Notes under the pieces: generated by a model
The model's database searches: none
What the model saw: the letters and a program-made list of their open reading frames with translations, nothing else
Told to the model about the DNA's origin: nothing
Program-made: the position numbers and the translations under genes
Shown: in pieces, positions 54,226 to 63,625 of the stretch
Layout: each line of letters starts with the position of its first letter
How positions within the stretch are numbered: position 1 is the first letter of the stretch
Assembly: GCF_900111375.1 (NCBI RefSeq)
Contig: NZ_FOHB01000012.1
Span: 31,481-95,480, forward strand
Reading direction: 5' to 3'
Length of the DNA: 64,000 bases
Origin: Pedococcus cremeus
GTDB taxonomy: Bacteria > Actinomycetota > Actinomycetes > Actinomycetales > Dermatophilaceae

Positions 54226-55116
54226 TCAGGCGTCGACGAAGTCGAGGGCGATGTCGAGGATCGGCGAGGAGTGGGTCAGCCCGCCCACCGAGAGGTAGTC
54301 GATGCCCGTGGCGGCGTAGTCGTGCGCGACGTCGAGGGTGAGGCCGCCCGTGGCCTCGATCTCCACCTGCTCACCCGTGGCGCGCACCGCCTCGACCGTC
54401 TCGCGGAGCAGCTCGACGGGCATGTTGTCGCACATCACGAACCGCGCGCCCATCCGCACCGCCTCGAGCGCCTCGTCGACCGTGGTCACCTCGACCTGCA
54501 CGGGCACGTCGGGGAACCGCTCGCGGATGGCCCGGTATGCCGCGGTGAGGCTCCCAGCCGCCAGCTTGTGGTTGTCCTTGATCATCGCCGTGTCGTAGAG
54601 GCCCATGCGCTTGTTGGTGCCGCCACCGGCGCGCACGGCGTACTTCTGCAGCGACCGCATGCCCGGCGTGGTCTTGCGGGTGTCGAGCACGGTGCAGCGG
54701 GTGCCCTCGAGCGCGTCGGCCCAGCGCCGGGTGTGGGTGGCCACCCCGGAGAGGCGGGACAGGATGTTGAGCATCGTCCGCTCGCCGATGAGCAGCACCT
54801 GGGTGCGCCCCTCCACGGTGGCCAGCACCTCACCCCGGGTGACCCTGTCGCCGTCGGAGGCGGAGACGGTGACCACGGGCTCGGGCAGGCCGAGACGGGC
54901 TGCCACCTCGCGGAACACGAGGGGAACCACGGGCAGCCCGGCGACGACCCCGTCGGCGCGGGCGACGACCTCGGCGCGGCAGGTGGCCTCGGCGTCGAAG
55001 GTGGCCAGGGTGGTGACGTCGAGGTCGTCCGGCCCGAGGTCCTCGTCGAGCGCGGTGCGCACCAGGGCCTCGGCGTCGGGAGCCGGGAATCCGAGATCGG
55101 CGGGGGTGTCGCTCAT
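54226..55116 (-). CDS. nadC: nicotinate-nucleotide diphosphorylase (carboxylating)
   Basis: 296 residues. It joins quinolinate and PRPP to give nicotinate mononucleotide. RKTTPGMRSLQKYAVRAGGG, MGLYDTAMIKDNH and VQVEVTTVDEALEAVR are family motifs. ATG 55116 overlaps the nadB stop as ATGA. Last gene of the DUF2520-panC-panD-nadB-nadC run. Confidence 0.96.
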   Translation of the reverse strand: MSDTPADLGFPAPDAEALVRTALDEDLGPDDLDVTTLATFDAEATCRAEVVARADGVVAGLPVVPLVFREVAARLGLPEPVVTVSASDGDRVTRGEVLATVEGRTQVLLIGERTMLNILSRLSGVATHTRRWADALEGTRCTVLDTRKTTPGMRSLQKYAVRAGGGTNKRMGLYDTAMIKDNHKLAAGSLTAAYRAIRERFPDVPVQVEVTTVDEALEAVRMGARFVMCDNMPVELLRETVEAVRATGEQVEIEATGGLTLDVAHDYAATGIDYLSVGGLTHSSPILDIALDFVDA

Positions 55117-56819
55117 GTGAGGTCCTGGGGTGGCACGGGCTGGAAGGACGTGGTGACCGAGCCGTCGGGGCGGCGCTCGGCGCAGCTGTGGCCGCGCCAG
55201 TGCTCGCCGTCGCGCTCGGGGAAGTCGGAGCGGACGTGCCCGCCTCGGGTCTCCTCGCGCAGGGCGGCCGTCAGGGTGAGCAGCTGGCCGACGTGCAGCA
55301 GGTTGGTCGTCTCCCAGGCACCGGGCCCGGGCACGGTCGCCGTCGTCGAGAGGGCCAGCTCGGCGAGGCGGCGGGCGGTCGACGCAAGCGAAGCTGCCGA
55401 GCGCACTGCTCCGGCACCGACGGTCATGGCGTGCTGCACGGCAACGCGCTGCGACGGGTCGAGCAGCGCCGCGGGGCCGGACGGCTCGACGGGCGTGGTC
55501 TGCGGGAGCTCACCGGAGGCGAGCCGGGCGGTGATGTCGTCGGCGATCCGGTTGGCGAAGACCAGACCCTCGAGCAGGGAGTTGGAGGCCAGCCGATTCG
55601 CGCCGTGCACGCCGCTGCAGGCGACCTCTCCGCAGGCGTAGAGGCCCGGTAGGGAGGCCCGCCCGTCGAGGTCGGTGCGCACACCACCGGAGGCGTAGTG
55701 CTGCGCCGGCGCGACGGGCAGCAGGTCGGTGGCCGGGTCGAAGCCGAGCTCACGACACCGCGCGACGATCGAGGGGAAGCGCTGCTCGAGGAACTCGCGG
55801 CCGAGGTGCCGGGCGTCGAGGTAGACGTGGTCCTCCCCCGTGTCGCGCATGCGGTCGACGATGGCGCGCGCCACCACGTCGCGCGGTGCGAGGTCGGCCA
55901 TGGGGTGACGGCCCTCCATGAACCGCACCCCGTCGCGGTCGACGAGGAACGCGCCCTCGCCGCGCACCGCTTCAGAGATGAGCGGCTGCTGGCCCGTGCT
56001 GCCCTCGCCCAGCCACAGCACGGTCGGGTGGAACTGCACGAACTCGAGGTCGGCCATGAGCGCACCCGCGCGCAGCGCGGCCGCCATGCCGTCACCCGTC
56101 GCGACCGAGGGGTTGGTCGTCGACGAGTAGACCTGGCCCAGGCCACCAGTCGCCAACACCACGGCTCGGGCGTGTGCAGCGCCGACGCCGTCGATCTGCC
56201 CCTCGCCGATCACGTGCAGGGTCACGCCGCAGACCCGCTGGTCGGCGTCCTGGAGGAGGTCGACGACGAGGGCGTGCTCGATCACCTCGATGCCCGGGTC
56301 CTCCCTGACGGCCTCGAGCGCGGCGATGAGGGCGCGGGAGATCTCCCGACCCGTGGCGTCGCCCCCGGCGTGCGCGATGCGGTCGCGGCCGTGGCCGCCT
56401 TCCCTCGTCAGCTTCAGCGCACCCTCGGCGTCGAGGTCGAACTCGGCACCGAGACCCACCAGCTCGCGCACCCGCCGGGGTCCCTCGTTCACGAGCGCGG
56501 TGACCGCGTCGACGTCGCAGATGCCGACGCCGGCCACGAGCGTGTCCTGCAGGTGCTCCTCCGGGGTGTCCTCCGGCGCGAGCGCGGCTGCGATGCCGCC
56601 CTGGGCCCACAGAGTCGAGCCGGCGCTGAGCACCGTCTTGGTGACGAGCAGCACCCGGTCGACCCGCTGGCGCAGGCGCAGCGCGGCAGTCAGCCCGGCG
56701 ATGCCCGAGCCGACGACGATGACGTCGGCGGCGACCGTCCAGCCCGGGGCCGGCGCGACCAGCCTGGCCGGCAGGCGCAGGTCGTGGCGCTGGGGCCGCT
56801 CCCGCGAGGCGTCGCTCAT
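55113..56819 (-). CDS. nadB: L-aspartate oxidase
   Basis: 568 residues from ATG 56819. FAD loop VIVVGSGIAGLTAALRL, WAQGGIAAA, TREGGHGRDRIAHAGGD, GEVACSGVHGANRLASNSLL and the C-terminal helical domain identify the flavoprotein that makes iminoaspartate, the first step of NAD synthesis. An earlier in-frame GTG (56894) overlaps panD and adds 25 residues encoded partly by a 9-base tandem repeat. ATG 56819 has GAGG upstream and gives a more typical length. nadA is not in the window. Confidence 0.94.
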   Translation of the reverse strand: MSDASRERPQRHDLRLPARLVAPAPGWTVAADVIVVGSGIAGLTAALRLRQRVDRVLLVTKTVLSAGSTLWAQGGIAAALAPEDTPEEHLQDTLVAGVGICDVDAVTALVNEGPRRVRELVGLGAEFDLDAEGALKLTREGGHGRDRIAHAGGDATGREISRALIAALEAVREDPGIEVIEHALVVDLLQDADQRVCGVTLHVIGEGQIDGVGAAHARAVVLATGGLGQVYSSTTNPSVATGDGMAAALRAGALMADLEFVQFHPTVLWLGEGSTGQQPLISEAVRGEGAFLVDRDGVRFMEGRHPMADLAPRDVVARAIVDRMRDTGEDHVYLDARHLGREFLEQRFPSIVARCRELGFDPATDLLPVAPAQHYASGGVRTDLDGRASLPGLYACGEVACSGVHGANRLASNSLLEGLVFANRIADDITARLASGELPQTTPVEPSGPAALLDPSQRVAVQHAMTVGAGAVRSAASLASTARRLAELALSTTATVPGPGAWETTNLLHVGQLLTLTAALREETRGGHVRSDFPERDGEHWRGHSCAERRPDGSVTTSFQPVPPQDLT

Positions 56820-56820
56820 G

Positions 56821-56853
56821 TCGGCCTCGTCGGCCTCGTCGGCCTCGTCGGCC
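56821..56853. repeat. 9-base tandem repeat TCGGCCTCG at the nadB start
   Basis: Almost four copies of TCGGCCTCG (56821-56853). On the minus strand they read as Glu-Ala-Asp repeats if the early GTG start is used, and they supply GAGG just before ATG 56819. Being a multiple of three, copy changes keep the frame. Confidence 0.85.
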
Positions 56854-56886
56854 ACGGCCGCCACGTCGACGACCTCACCCGGGCCG

Positions 56887-57330
56887 TCAGCCACCGAGGA
56901 CCCCGACGGTGTCGCTGCTGCGCGGGACGGCCGAGGTCAGCAGGCCGTAGCCGTCGGGCACCTGGCCGGCGTCGTGGCCGACCTCGACCACCCGGTTGTG
57001 CTCGTCGACGAAGACGACGTGCGGCTCGAAGGTGCGGGCCTCGGCGTCGTCCATCGCGGCATACGCGATCACGATCACCTTGTCGCCCGGGGCGATCAGG
57101 CGGGCGGCCGCCCCGTTGACGCAGAGAGTGCCCGAGCCGCGCTCCCCCTCGATGACGTAGGTCGTCAGCCGGTTGCCGTTGTCGATGTCGACGACGTCGA
57201 CGCGCTCTCCCGGCAGCAGCCCCGCGGCGTCGAGGAGGTCGCGGTCGACGGTCAGCGACCCCACGTAGTGCAGGTCGGCCTGGGTGACCGTGGCCCGGTG
57301 GATCTTGGCGTAGAGCATGAAGCGCTGCAC
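56887..57330 (-). CDS. panD: aspartate 1-decarboxylase (pyruvoyl)
   Basis: 147 residues. [19 protein letters not shown] includes the Gly-Ser pair where the proenzyme self-cleaves to form pyruvoyl-Ser. [16 protein letters not shown] and CVNGAAARL follow. It makes beta-alanine for pantothenate. GTG 57330 has GAGG five bases upstream and sits 7 bases after the panC stop; ATG 57318 is also possible. Confidence 0.95.
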   Translation of the reverse strand: MQRFMLYAKIHRATVTQADLHYVGSLTVDRDLLDAAGLLPGERVDVVDIDNGNRLTTYVIEGERGSGTLCVNGAAARLIAPGDKVIVIAYAAMDDAEARTFEPHVVFVDEHNRVVEVGHDAGQVPDGYGLLTSAVPRSSDTVGVLGG

Positions 57331-57337
57331 GAGGGCC

Positions 57338-58261
57338 TCAGTCCTGTGCCGGCGGCTCGGCGTGCACGTCCGAGAAGACCTCGAGAGCGCCACCACCGGG
57401 GCCGACCTTGATGGGCAGGTTGTCGATGAGCCGGGTGGTCCCGACCCGGCCGGCCACAGCGAGCAGGGCCTCGCCGCGGTACCACTCGGGGACGTCCTCG
57501 AGCGTCGTCGGGTGCACCAGAACGAGGTAGTCGATGAGCGCCAGCGGCTCGGCCACCAGCACCGCCCGCGCGGCACGCCGGATCGCGGAGGGTCCCTCGG
57601 CCGCAGCATCGGCGCCCGCCCTCAGCGCCTGCGACAGGCACAGGGCGACCTCGCGGTCCGACGGTGTGAGGTAGGTGTTGCGCGAGCTCATGGCGAGGCC
57701 GTCGGGCTCGCGCACCGTCGGCACCGAGACCACGTCGACCGGGAAGTCGAGGTCGCGCACCATGCGGCGGATCAGCAGCAGCTGCTGGGCGTCCTTCTGC
57801 CCGAAGTAGGCGCTGTCGGCCCGGGTCAGGTGCAGCAGCTTCGCCACCACGGTGAGCATGCCGTCGAAGTGACCGGGCCGGGCCTGGCCCTCGAGCACGG
57901 CACCGAGCGGGCCGGCCGAGATGCGCACGCCGGGGTCACCGTCCTGGTAGATGACGTCAGGCGTCGGGGCGAAGACGAGGTCGACGCCGGCCTTGCGGCA
58001 GATCTCCATGTCGGCGTCGAAGGTGCGCGGGTACCGCGACAGGTCCTCGTGGGGTCCGAACTGCAGCGGGTTGAGGAAGATCGTGACGACGACGTGCCGA
58101 GCGCGCCTGCGAGCCGTGCGGATCAGGGTCGCGTGCCCCTCGTGCAGCGCCCCCATCGTCATGACGACGGCGACGTCCCCGTCGCCGAGCTCGGCACGCG
58201 CCGCGCGCAGCTCGTCGCGCGTGCGCGCCACCACGATGGCGCTCGTGCTCAGGTCACTCAC
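57338..58261 (-). CDS. panC: pantothenate synthetase
   Basis: 307 residues. The HIGH-type motif is [12 protein letters not shown] and the KMSKS-type [29 protein letters not shown] is a family signature. It condenses pantoate and beta-alanine using ATP. GTG 58261 abuts the stop of the DUF2520 gene. It supplies pantothenate together with panD. Confidence 0.96.
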   Translation of the reverse strand: MSDLSTSAIVVARTRDELRAARAELGDGDVAVVMTMGALHEGHATLIRTARRRARHVVVTIFLNPLQFGPHEDLSRYPRTFDADMEICRKAGVDLVFAPTPDVIYQDGDPGVRISAGPLGAVLEGQARPGHFDGMLTVVAKLLHLTRADSAYFGQKDAQQLLLIRRMVRDLDFPVDVVSVPTVREPDGLAMSSRNTYLTPSDREVALCLSQALRAGADAAAEGPSAIRRAARAVLVAEPLALIDYLVLVHPTTLEDVPEWYRGEALLAVAGRVGTTRLIDNLPIKVGPGGGALEVFSDVHAEPPAQD

Positions 58262-59158
58262 CTATCGCTCCTGATCGCTCGCAAGGATGTCCAGCAGGGG
58301 TTCGGCCGCCGTCGGCCGCAGCCGCCCGCTCGCCAGCGCCCGCTCCGCCGTCGCCCGGGCGAGGGCCACGTAGGTGGCCCGGATGTCCGGGGAGAGCGGC
58401 TCGAGCTGGCGCAGGTGCTCGGCAACCGTACCGACATCGCCCCGTGCGACCGGACCGGTGAGAGCGGCGTCACCCGCGCGCAGGCTGTTGTCCAGGGCCG
58501 CGGAGGCCAGCGGCTCCAGCATCCGGTGCGGGTCGGTGACCCCGGCGGCTGCCAGCGCCTCCATCGACTGGGCGATCAGGGTGACGAGGTGGTTGGCGCC
58601 GTGGGCCAGGGCTGCGTGGTAGAGCGCCCGGTGCCGCTCCTCGATCCAGACCGGCTCCCCGCCGACCTCGAGCACCAGCGCCTCGGCCACCGGCCGCAGC
58701 GGCTCGGGGGCGGTCACACCGAAACAACAGTCCGCGAGCCGGTCGATGTCCATGGCGGTGCCCGTGAAGGTCATCGCCGGGTGCACCGCCAGACCCAACA
58801 CGTGGAACGGCAGCGCCGGCTCGAAGACGTCGAGGCCGTGCCGGCCCGACGTGTGCACCACCAGCTGCCCCGCCTGCCAGGCGCGGGTCGCGCTCAGCCC
58901 GGCGACGAGGTCGGTCAGGGCGTCGTCGGGCACGGCCAGCAGCACCAGCTCGGCCTGCGCCACCACCTCCTCGACGGGCACCACCGGTATGCCGGGCAGC
59001 AGCTCCGCGGCCCGGCGCCGCGAGGCCTTGCTGACGCCGGACACGGCCACGACCTGGTGGCCGGCGCTGCGCAGGGCGGCGCCGAGGACGGCGCCGACCC
59101 TCCCTGCACCGACCACGCCGACCTTCAGGCGCGCGGGGCGCTCCTCGGCGGAAGTCAC
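58262..59158 (-). CDS. Rossmann-fold DUF2520 protein (ketopantoate-reductase-like)
   Basis: 298 residues. VGVVGAGRVGAVLGAALRSAGH is the NAD(P) loop, LVLLAVPDDALTDLV follows, and HPAMTFTG and ALYHAALAHGANHLV mark the DUF2520 helical domain. It is directly upstream of panC. Position suggests it supplies the missing ketopantoate reductase step or a related reduction; this is inference. No panE or panB is in the window. Confidence 0.85.
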   Translation of the reverse strand: MTSAEERPARLKVGVVGAGRVGAVLGAALRSAGHQVVAVSGVSKASRRRAAELLPGIPVVPVEEVVAQAELVLLAVPDDALTDLVAGLSATRAWQAGQLVVHTSGRHGLDVFEPALPFHVLGLAVHPAMTFTGTAMDIDRLADCCFGVTAPEPLRPVAEALVLEVGGEPVWIEERHRALYHAALAHGANHLVTLIAQSMEALAAAGVTDPHRMLEPLASAALDNSLRAGDAALTGPVARGDVGTVAEHLRQLEPLSPDIRATYVALARATAERALASGRLRPTAAEPLLDILASDQER

Positions 59159-59244
59159 GGCGGCACGCTACCGCGCGGACGTGCGACCGGATCTACGCCG
59201 CCCGACGGAAGGCGTGGACGACGCTCGCCGACTACGGTGGCGCC

Positions 59245-60201
59245 GTGGGTGGGTTGGCGGCAGGGGTGCCGTGGCGCGAGGCGTGGTACGACGCGCTCTA
59301 CGGCCGCGCGGGCTTCTACCGCTCGACGTCCGGACCGGCCGGTCACTTCACCACCGCGACGCACGGACCGCTCGGGCCGGTGCTCGCCGGCGCGCTGCTG
59401 CAGCTCGCCGCCGACGAGGGCTGTGGCCGCATCGTCGACGTCGGCTGCGGGCGGGGGGAGCTGCTGACCCAGCTGCGCACCCTCGACCGCGACATCGCGC
59501 TCACCGGTGTCGACGTGGTGGAACGCCCCACCGTCCTGTCCTCCGACGTCGACTGGCTGGTGTCGCCCGGGGGCGAGGCGCTCCCCGACGCCTTCGCCGG
59601 GTTCGACGCCACCCTGGTCGTCGCCCACGAGTGGCTCGACGTCGTGCCGTGCACGATCGCCGAGGCCGACGACACCGGGCGGCTGCGCGAGGTGCTCGTC
59701 GACCCCGCCACGGGTGGGGAGTCGCTCGGCGACGAGGTGACCGACGACGAGATGCGGTGGGTGCGCAGCCACTGGGACACGGTCGCTCCCGGTGACCGGG
59801 TGGAGGTCGGCACCAGCCGCGACTCGGCCTGGTCGGACCTCCTCGGGCGGGTGCGCAGCGGCGTGGCGGTCGCGGTCGACTACGGCCACCGCGGGGGCGA
59901 GCGTCCTGCGGGAGGCACGCTCACGGCATACCGGGAGGGCACCGTCGTCGACCCCGTGCCGGACGGGAGCTGTGACCTCACCGCCCACGTGGCGATGGAC
60001 AGCCTCGACCACGACGAGCTGGTCGACCAGCGCACCGCGCTGCGCGGACTCGGCGTGCAGGGCGCACCCCCGCCGCGGCAGCTGGCCGCCGACGACCCGG
60101 CTGCCTACCTGCGGGCGCTGTCGCACGCCTCGGCGGCCGCGTCGCTGACCGCGCGGGGCGGGTTCGGCGACTTCTGGTGGGCGCTCAAGCGCGTGGGCTG
60201 A
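59245..60201 (+). CDS. MidA/NDUFAF7-like SAM-dependent methyltransferase
   Basis: 318 residues. [16 protein letters not shown] is the SAM loop, [15 protein letters not shown] the family's active site region, [13 protein letters not shown] and [20 protein letters not shown] later DUF185 motifs. NDUFAF7 relatives methylate complex I subunits in mitochondria. Here a lone nuoD lies 2.1 kb downstream, so a link is tempting but unproven. GTG 59245. Confidence 0.8.
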   Translation: MGGLAAGVPWREAWYDALYGRAGFYRSTSGPAGHFTTATHGPLGPVLAGALLQLAADEGCGRIVDVGCGRGELLTQLRTLDRDIALTGVDVVERPTVLSSDVDWLVSPGGEALPDAFAGFDATLVVAHEWLDVVPCTIAEADDTGRLREVLVDPATGGESLGDEVTDDEMRWVRSHWDTVAPGDRVEVGTSRDSAWSDLLGRVRSGVAVAVDYGHRGGERPAGGTLTAYREGTVVDPVPDGSCDLTAHVAMDSLDHDELVDQRTALRGLGVQGAPPPRQLAADDPAAYLRALSHASAAASLTARGGFGDFWWALKRVG

Positions 60202-61402
60202 CGACCAGCCGCTCGAACCCGCGCAGGACGAACGTCGGCCGCCGCTCCGCCGCGACGACGTCGAGGTGGGGGAACCGGCGCAGCAGCGTGCGCAACGAGA
60301 TCTGCAGCTCGAGCCGGGCCAGGGGCGCACCGATGCAGAAGTGGATCCCCGCGCCGAAGGCCAGGTGCGGGTTGGGGTCGCGGCCCGGGTCGAAGCGGTC
60401 GGGGTCGGCGAAGACCGCGGGGTCACGGTTCGCCGCGCCGAGCAGGGCGGCGACCTTGTCGCCCGGCTCGAGGTGGATCCCCGCCACGTCGGCCGGCTCC
60501 TTGGCGGTGCGCTCGAACAGGTGCAGCGGCGAGTCGTGCCGGAGGAACTCCTCGGCCAGCCGCTCCACCGCTGCCGGGTCCTCGACGTCCACCTCCGGAC
60601 GCGGGTCGGCGGTGAGGAAGGAGTGCAGCCCGTTGCCGAAACCGTTGACGCTGGCCTCGTGGCCGGCGTTGAGGAGCAGCACTCCCGTGGCGACGAGCTC
60701 GCGCGCGGACAGGCGGTCGCTGCCGTCGCGGGCCTGCACGAGGTCGGTGAGGAGGTCGTTGCCGGGGTGGCGGGCGCGGTGGGCGGCGAGCTCCTCGACG
60801 TAGGCGGAGAAGTCGGCGCTGGCCCGGCGCGCCTCGGCCTCGTGCTCCGGCGTGCGGTCGACCTCGTACATCTTCACGATGGCCTGCGACCAGGGCCGCA
60901 GCGGCTCGCGCTCGGACTCGGGCACCCCGAGCAGCTCGGCGATCACGAGGACGGGCAGCGGCTCGGCATACGACGCCAGGACGTCGAACGGCTCGGTGCT
61001 CCCGGCGGGGGCGGCCTCGTCGAGGAGCCGGCCGGCCAGCTCCTCGATGCGCGGGGCCAGCCGGGCGACGTGGCCGCGGCCGAACGCGCCGGACACGAGC
61101 CGGCGCAGGCGGGTGTGCTTCGGCGGCTCGCTGTCGAGGATCGAGTCGGCGTGCAGCCAGTTGAAGGTCTCCCAGTCGTCCTCCGGGGTACGGGGACCGA
61201 AGACGCGACCGAGCCGGCGGTCGCGGAGCACCGCGCCGCAGGCCTCGTGGCTGGTGGCGAGCCAGGTGCCGAGCCCGCTGTGCCAGGCCACCGGCGCGGT
61301 GTCGCGGAGCCGGGCCAGGTGCGGGTACGGGTCCGCGACGACGGCGGGGTCGGTCAGATCGAGCAGGTGGGCGGCATCGACATCGACGGGAGCAGGGGCC
61401 AC
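60185..61402 (-). CDS. cytochrome P450
   Basis: 405 residues. The haem Cys is in [19 protein letters not shown], the ExxR in EEFLRHDSP, and the I helix in [11 protein letters not shown]. The usual AGxxT threonine is Ala/Ser here, a variant that can alter oxygen activation. I chose GTG 61402; ATG 61435 would add 11 residues. No ferredoxin gene is adjacent. The substrate is unknown. It is divergent from the lipoprotein gene. Confidence 0.93.
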   Translation of the reverse strand: MAPAPVDVDAAHLLDLTDPAVVADPYPHLARLRDTAPVAWHSGLGTWLATSHEACGAVLRDRRLGRVFGPRTPEDDWETFNWLHADSILDSEPPKHTRLRRLVSGAFGRGHVARLAPRIEELAGRLLDEAAPAGSTEPFDVLASYAEPLPVLVIAELLGVPESEREPLRPWSQAIVKMYEVDRTPEHEAEARRASADFSAYVEELAAHRARHPGNDLLTDLVQARDGSDRLSARELVATGVLLLNAGHEASVNGFGNGLHSFLTADPRPEVDVEDPAAVERLAEEFLRHDSPLHLFERTAKEPADVAGIHLEPGDKVAALLGAANRDPAVFADPDRFDPGRDPNPHLAFGAGIHFCIGAPLARLELQISLRTLLRRFPHLDVVAAERRPTFVLRGFERLVVSPRA

Positions 61403-61565
61403 GGGACAAGCCTGCACCACCGCCTTCGGCGTCATGACGCGTGTCCACCGCGAGGGTCGGCGGGTCACCGGGACGGTCGCCGGTTTTGTCGCAGGTGTCC
61501 GGTCCCGGCACACTGAAGGGCTGCTGGACCCCCGCCTGCACCCGACCGAAGGACCCCCGTCCCTC

Positions 61566-62168
61566 ATGACCCGGCGAACGACCATGACCTCGCAGAAGAG
61601 CCCGCGCGTGACCGCGCACGTGCTGCTGGCCGCCGCCGCGGCTGCCTCCCTGGCGCTGACGGCCTGCGGTGGTGGCTCGGCCCAGAGCGGCTCCCCGGTG
61701 ACCGTGACGGTCACGCCCACCGTGACCGCGTCGCCGAAGCAGTCGTCGGGGAAGGCGAAGACGTCGGAGCCGGCCAAGCCCACCAGCGACGTGGTGGGGC
61801 GCACCTACGACTTCGGCACCGTCACGGACCTCAAGGACGTCGGCGGCACCCCTGTGCTCGTGCTCGACCGGTGGACCTGGAAGGGCCTCGACGACGCCAA
61901 GCTCGCCCGCGACGGCGTGCCGCTGTCGCCGTTCAAGGGCAGGCCCTTCACCAACCAGAACGACAAGCTCGTCTACCGCATCCCGGTCACCGCCGATGCG
62001 CGGGTGCTCTACCACCACTGCGTCAAGGAGGGCGAGCCGCAGCAGACCCGCTCGGCCACGGTCAAGGAGATGGCCGCCCTCAGGAAGGGCGAGGACCTCG
62101 TGCTGGTGCGGCTCGACGACCAGGGCCGCGCGGTCGCCGTCGACAACCTGCCCGGCTGCCCGAGCTGA
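61566..62168 (+). CDS. putative lipoprotein of unknown function
   Basis: 200 residues. The signal peptide ends in the lipobox LTACGGG, followed by a Thr/Val/Ser linker. The rest has a small beta-rich domain with [20 protein letters not shown] and [12 protein letters not shown] recognise no named family. It lies between a P450 gene and nuoD. Confidence 0.7.
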   Translation: MTRRTTMTSQKSPRVTAHVLLAAAAAASLALTACGGGSAQSGSPVTVTVTPTVTASPKQSSGKAKTSEPAKPTSDVVGRTYDFGTVTDLKDVGGTPVLVLDRWTWKGLDDAKLARDGVPLSPFKGRPFTNQNDKLVYRIPVTADARVLYHHCVKEGEPQQTRSATVKEMAALRKGEDLVLVRLDDQGRAVAVDNLPGCPS

Positions 62169-62181
62169 GCCTCCGGCTGCC

Positions 62182-62237
62182 CTGGCTCGGCTGCCCTGGC
62201 TCGGCAGCCCTGACTCGGCAGCCCTGACTCGGCGGCC
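62182..62237. repeat. four 14-base tandem repeats upstream of nuoD
   Basis: CTGGCTCGGCTGCC, CTGGCTCGGCAGCC, CTGACTCGGCAGCC and CTGACTCGGCGGCC sit head to tail in the gap before nuoD. They are non-coding in my annotation. Each unit differs at one or two positions. Confidence 0.9.
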
Positions 62238-62310
62238 GCTGAACGCGCCCGCGAAAGGTGCGCACGCGGCATACCGACGCGGTGTCACGGTGATGGGGCA
62301 GGATGGCGGC

Positions 62311-63483
62311 ATGACCTCGTCGGCCGGGCAGCGGGAGCTCACTGTCGGCATGGGCGCGGGCGGGCTCGCGACCGCCGACATGGTGCTCAACATCGGCCCC
62401 CAGCACCCGGCGACCCACGGTGTCCTGCGCCTGCGCATCGTCGTCGACGGTGAGCGGATCGTCTCCGCGGAGCCGATCGTCGGATACATGCACCGCGGCG
62501 CCGAGAAGCTGTTCGAGGTGCGCGACTACCGCCAGATCGTGGTGCTGGCCAACCGGCACGACTGGCTCTCGGCGTTCTCGAACGAGCTCGGCGTCGTGCT
62601 CGGTGTCGAACGCATGCTCGGCATGGAGGTGCCGGAGCGCGCGGTCTGGGCGCGCACGCTGCTCGCCGAGCTGAACCGGGTGCTCAACCACCTGATGTTC
62701 CTCGGCTCCTACCCACTCGAGCTCGGCGCGATCACGCCGGTCTTCTACGCGTTCCGCGAGCGGGAGGAGCTGCAGGCCGTCATGGAGGAGGCCTCCGGCG
62801 GCCGGATGCACTACATGTTCAACCGCGTCGGCGGGCTCAAGGAGGACCTCCCGGCCGGCTGGCTGGAGCGGGTCAGGTATGCCGTGCGCGCGGTCCGCGG
62901 GCGGCTGCCGGAGCTCGAGTCGCTCATCGTGGGCAACGAGATCCTCGAGGCACGGACCCGCGGCGTGGGAGTCCTGACGGCGGAGCTCATTGGTGCGTAT
63001 GGGGTCTCAGGCCCGATCGCCCGCGCTTCGGGGGTCGACCTCGACCTGAGGCGCGACGAGCCGTACCTCGCGTACGGCGAGCTGTTCGGGCCGAGTGGCC
63101 CCGGCCGCGTCGTCACGCGTACTGCGGGTGACTGCCTCTCGCGCCTCGAGGTGCTCCTCGAGCAGGTGCACGTCAGCCTCGACCTCGCCGACGCGTGCCT
63201 CGAACGGCTGCACTCGCTCCCCCAGGGTCCGGTGAACGTGCGGCTGCCGAAGGTGCTCAAGGTGCCCGAGGGTGACCTCTACACCGCGACCGAGAACCCG
63301 TTGGGGCTCAACGGTTACTACCTCGTCTCGCGCGGCGAGAAGACCCCGTGGCGACTGAAGCTGCGGTCGGCCTCGTTCAACAACGTCGCCGTGCTGGCCG
63401 AGGTGCTGCCGGGCAACCTCATCGCCGACATGGTGGCGATCCTGGGCTCGATGTTCTTCGTCGTCGGCGACATCGACAAGTAG
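62311..63483 (+). CDS. nuoD: NADH-quinone oxidoreductase subunit D (isolated copy)
   Basis: 390 residues. [54 protein letters not shown] and [12 protein letters not shown]...DMVAILGS are NuoD hallmarks; this 49-kDa-type subunit binds quinone near the last iron-sulfur cluster. No other nuo gene is adjacent on either side. An isolated second nuoD near panC/lysS is known in Streptomyces (from memory). ATG 62311 chosen; ATG 62293 possible. Confidence 0.93.
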   Translation: MTSSAGQRELTVGMGAGGLATADMVLNIGPQHPATHGVLRLRIVVDGERIVSAEPIVGYMHRGAEKLFEVRDYRQIVVLANRHDWLSAFSNELGVVLGVERMLGMEVPERAVWARTLLAELNRVLNHLMFLGSYPLELGAITPVFYAFREREELQAVMEEASGGRMHYMFNRVGGLKEDLPAGWLERVRYAVRAVRGRLPELESLIVGNEILEARTRGVGVLTAELIGAYGVSGPIARASGVDLDLRRDEPYLAYGELFGPSGPGRVVTRTAGDCLSRLEVLLEQVHVSLDLADACLERLHSLPQGPVNVRLPKVLKVPEGDLYTATENPLGLNGYYLVSRGEKTPWRLKLRSASFNNVAVLAEVLPGNLIADMVAILGSMFFVVGDIDK

Positions 63484-63595
63484 GTCTGCCGCGCGCACGG
63501 GGCGGGTTGCAACGACTGCCCGGCCCGAAAGCCCTTGATTCCCAGTAAGATTCCCTCTCCCGAACCCTTCCACCCCGCACTGCCTTGCGCTACAC

Positions 63596-63611
63596 TCGAA
63601 CATACGTTCGA
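63596..63611 (+). promoter_or_regulatory. LexA (SOS) box upstream of the DUF222 gene
   Basis: TCGAAC-ATAC-GTTCGA is a perfect match to the actinobacterial LexA consensus TCGAAC-N4-GTTCGA. A -10-like TACACT (63591-63596) touches its left edge, so bound LexA would block the promoter. The DUF222 start is 15 bases downstream of the box. Confidence 0.9.
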
Positions 63612-63625
63612 AGCGGGGGGGTCCG

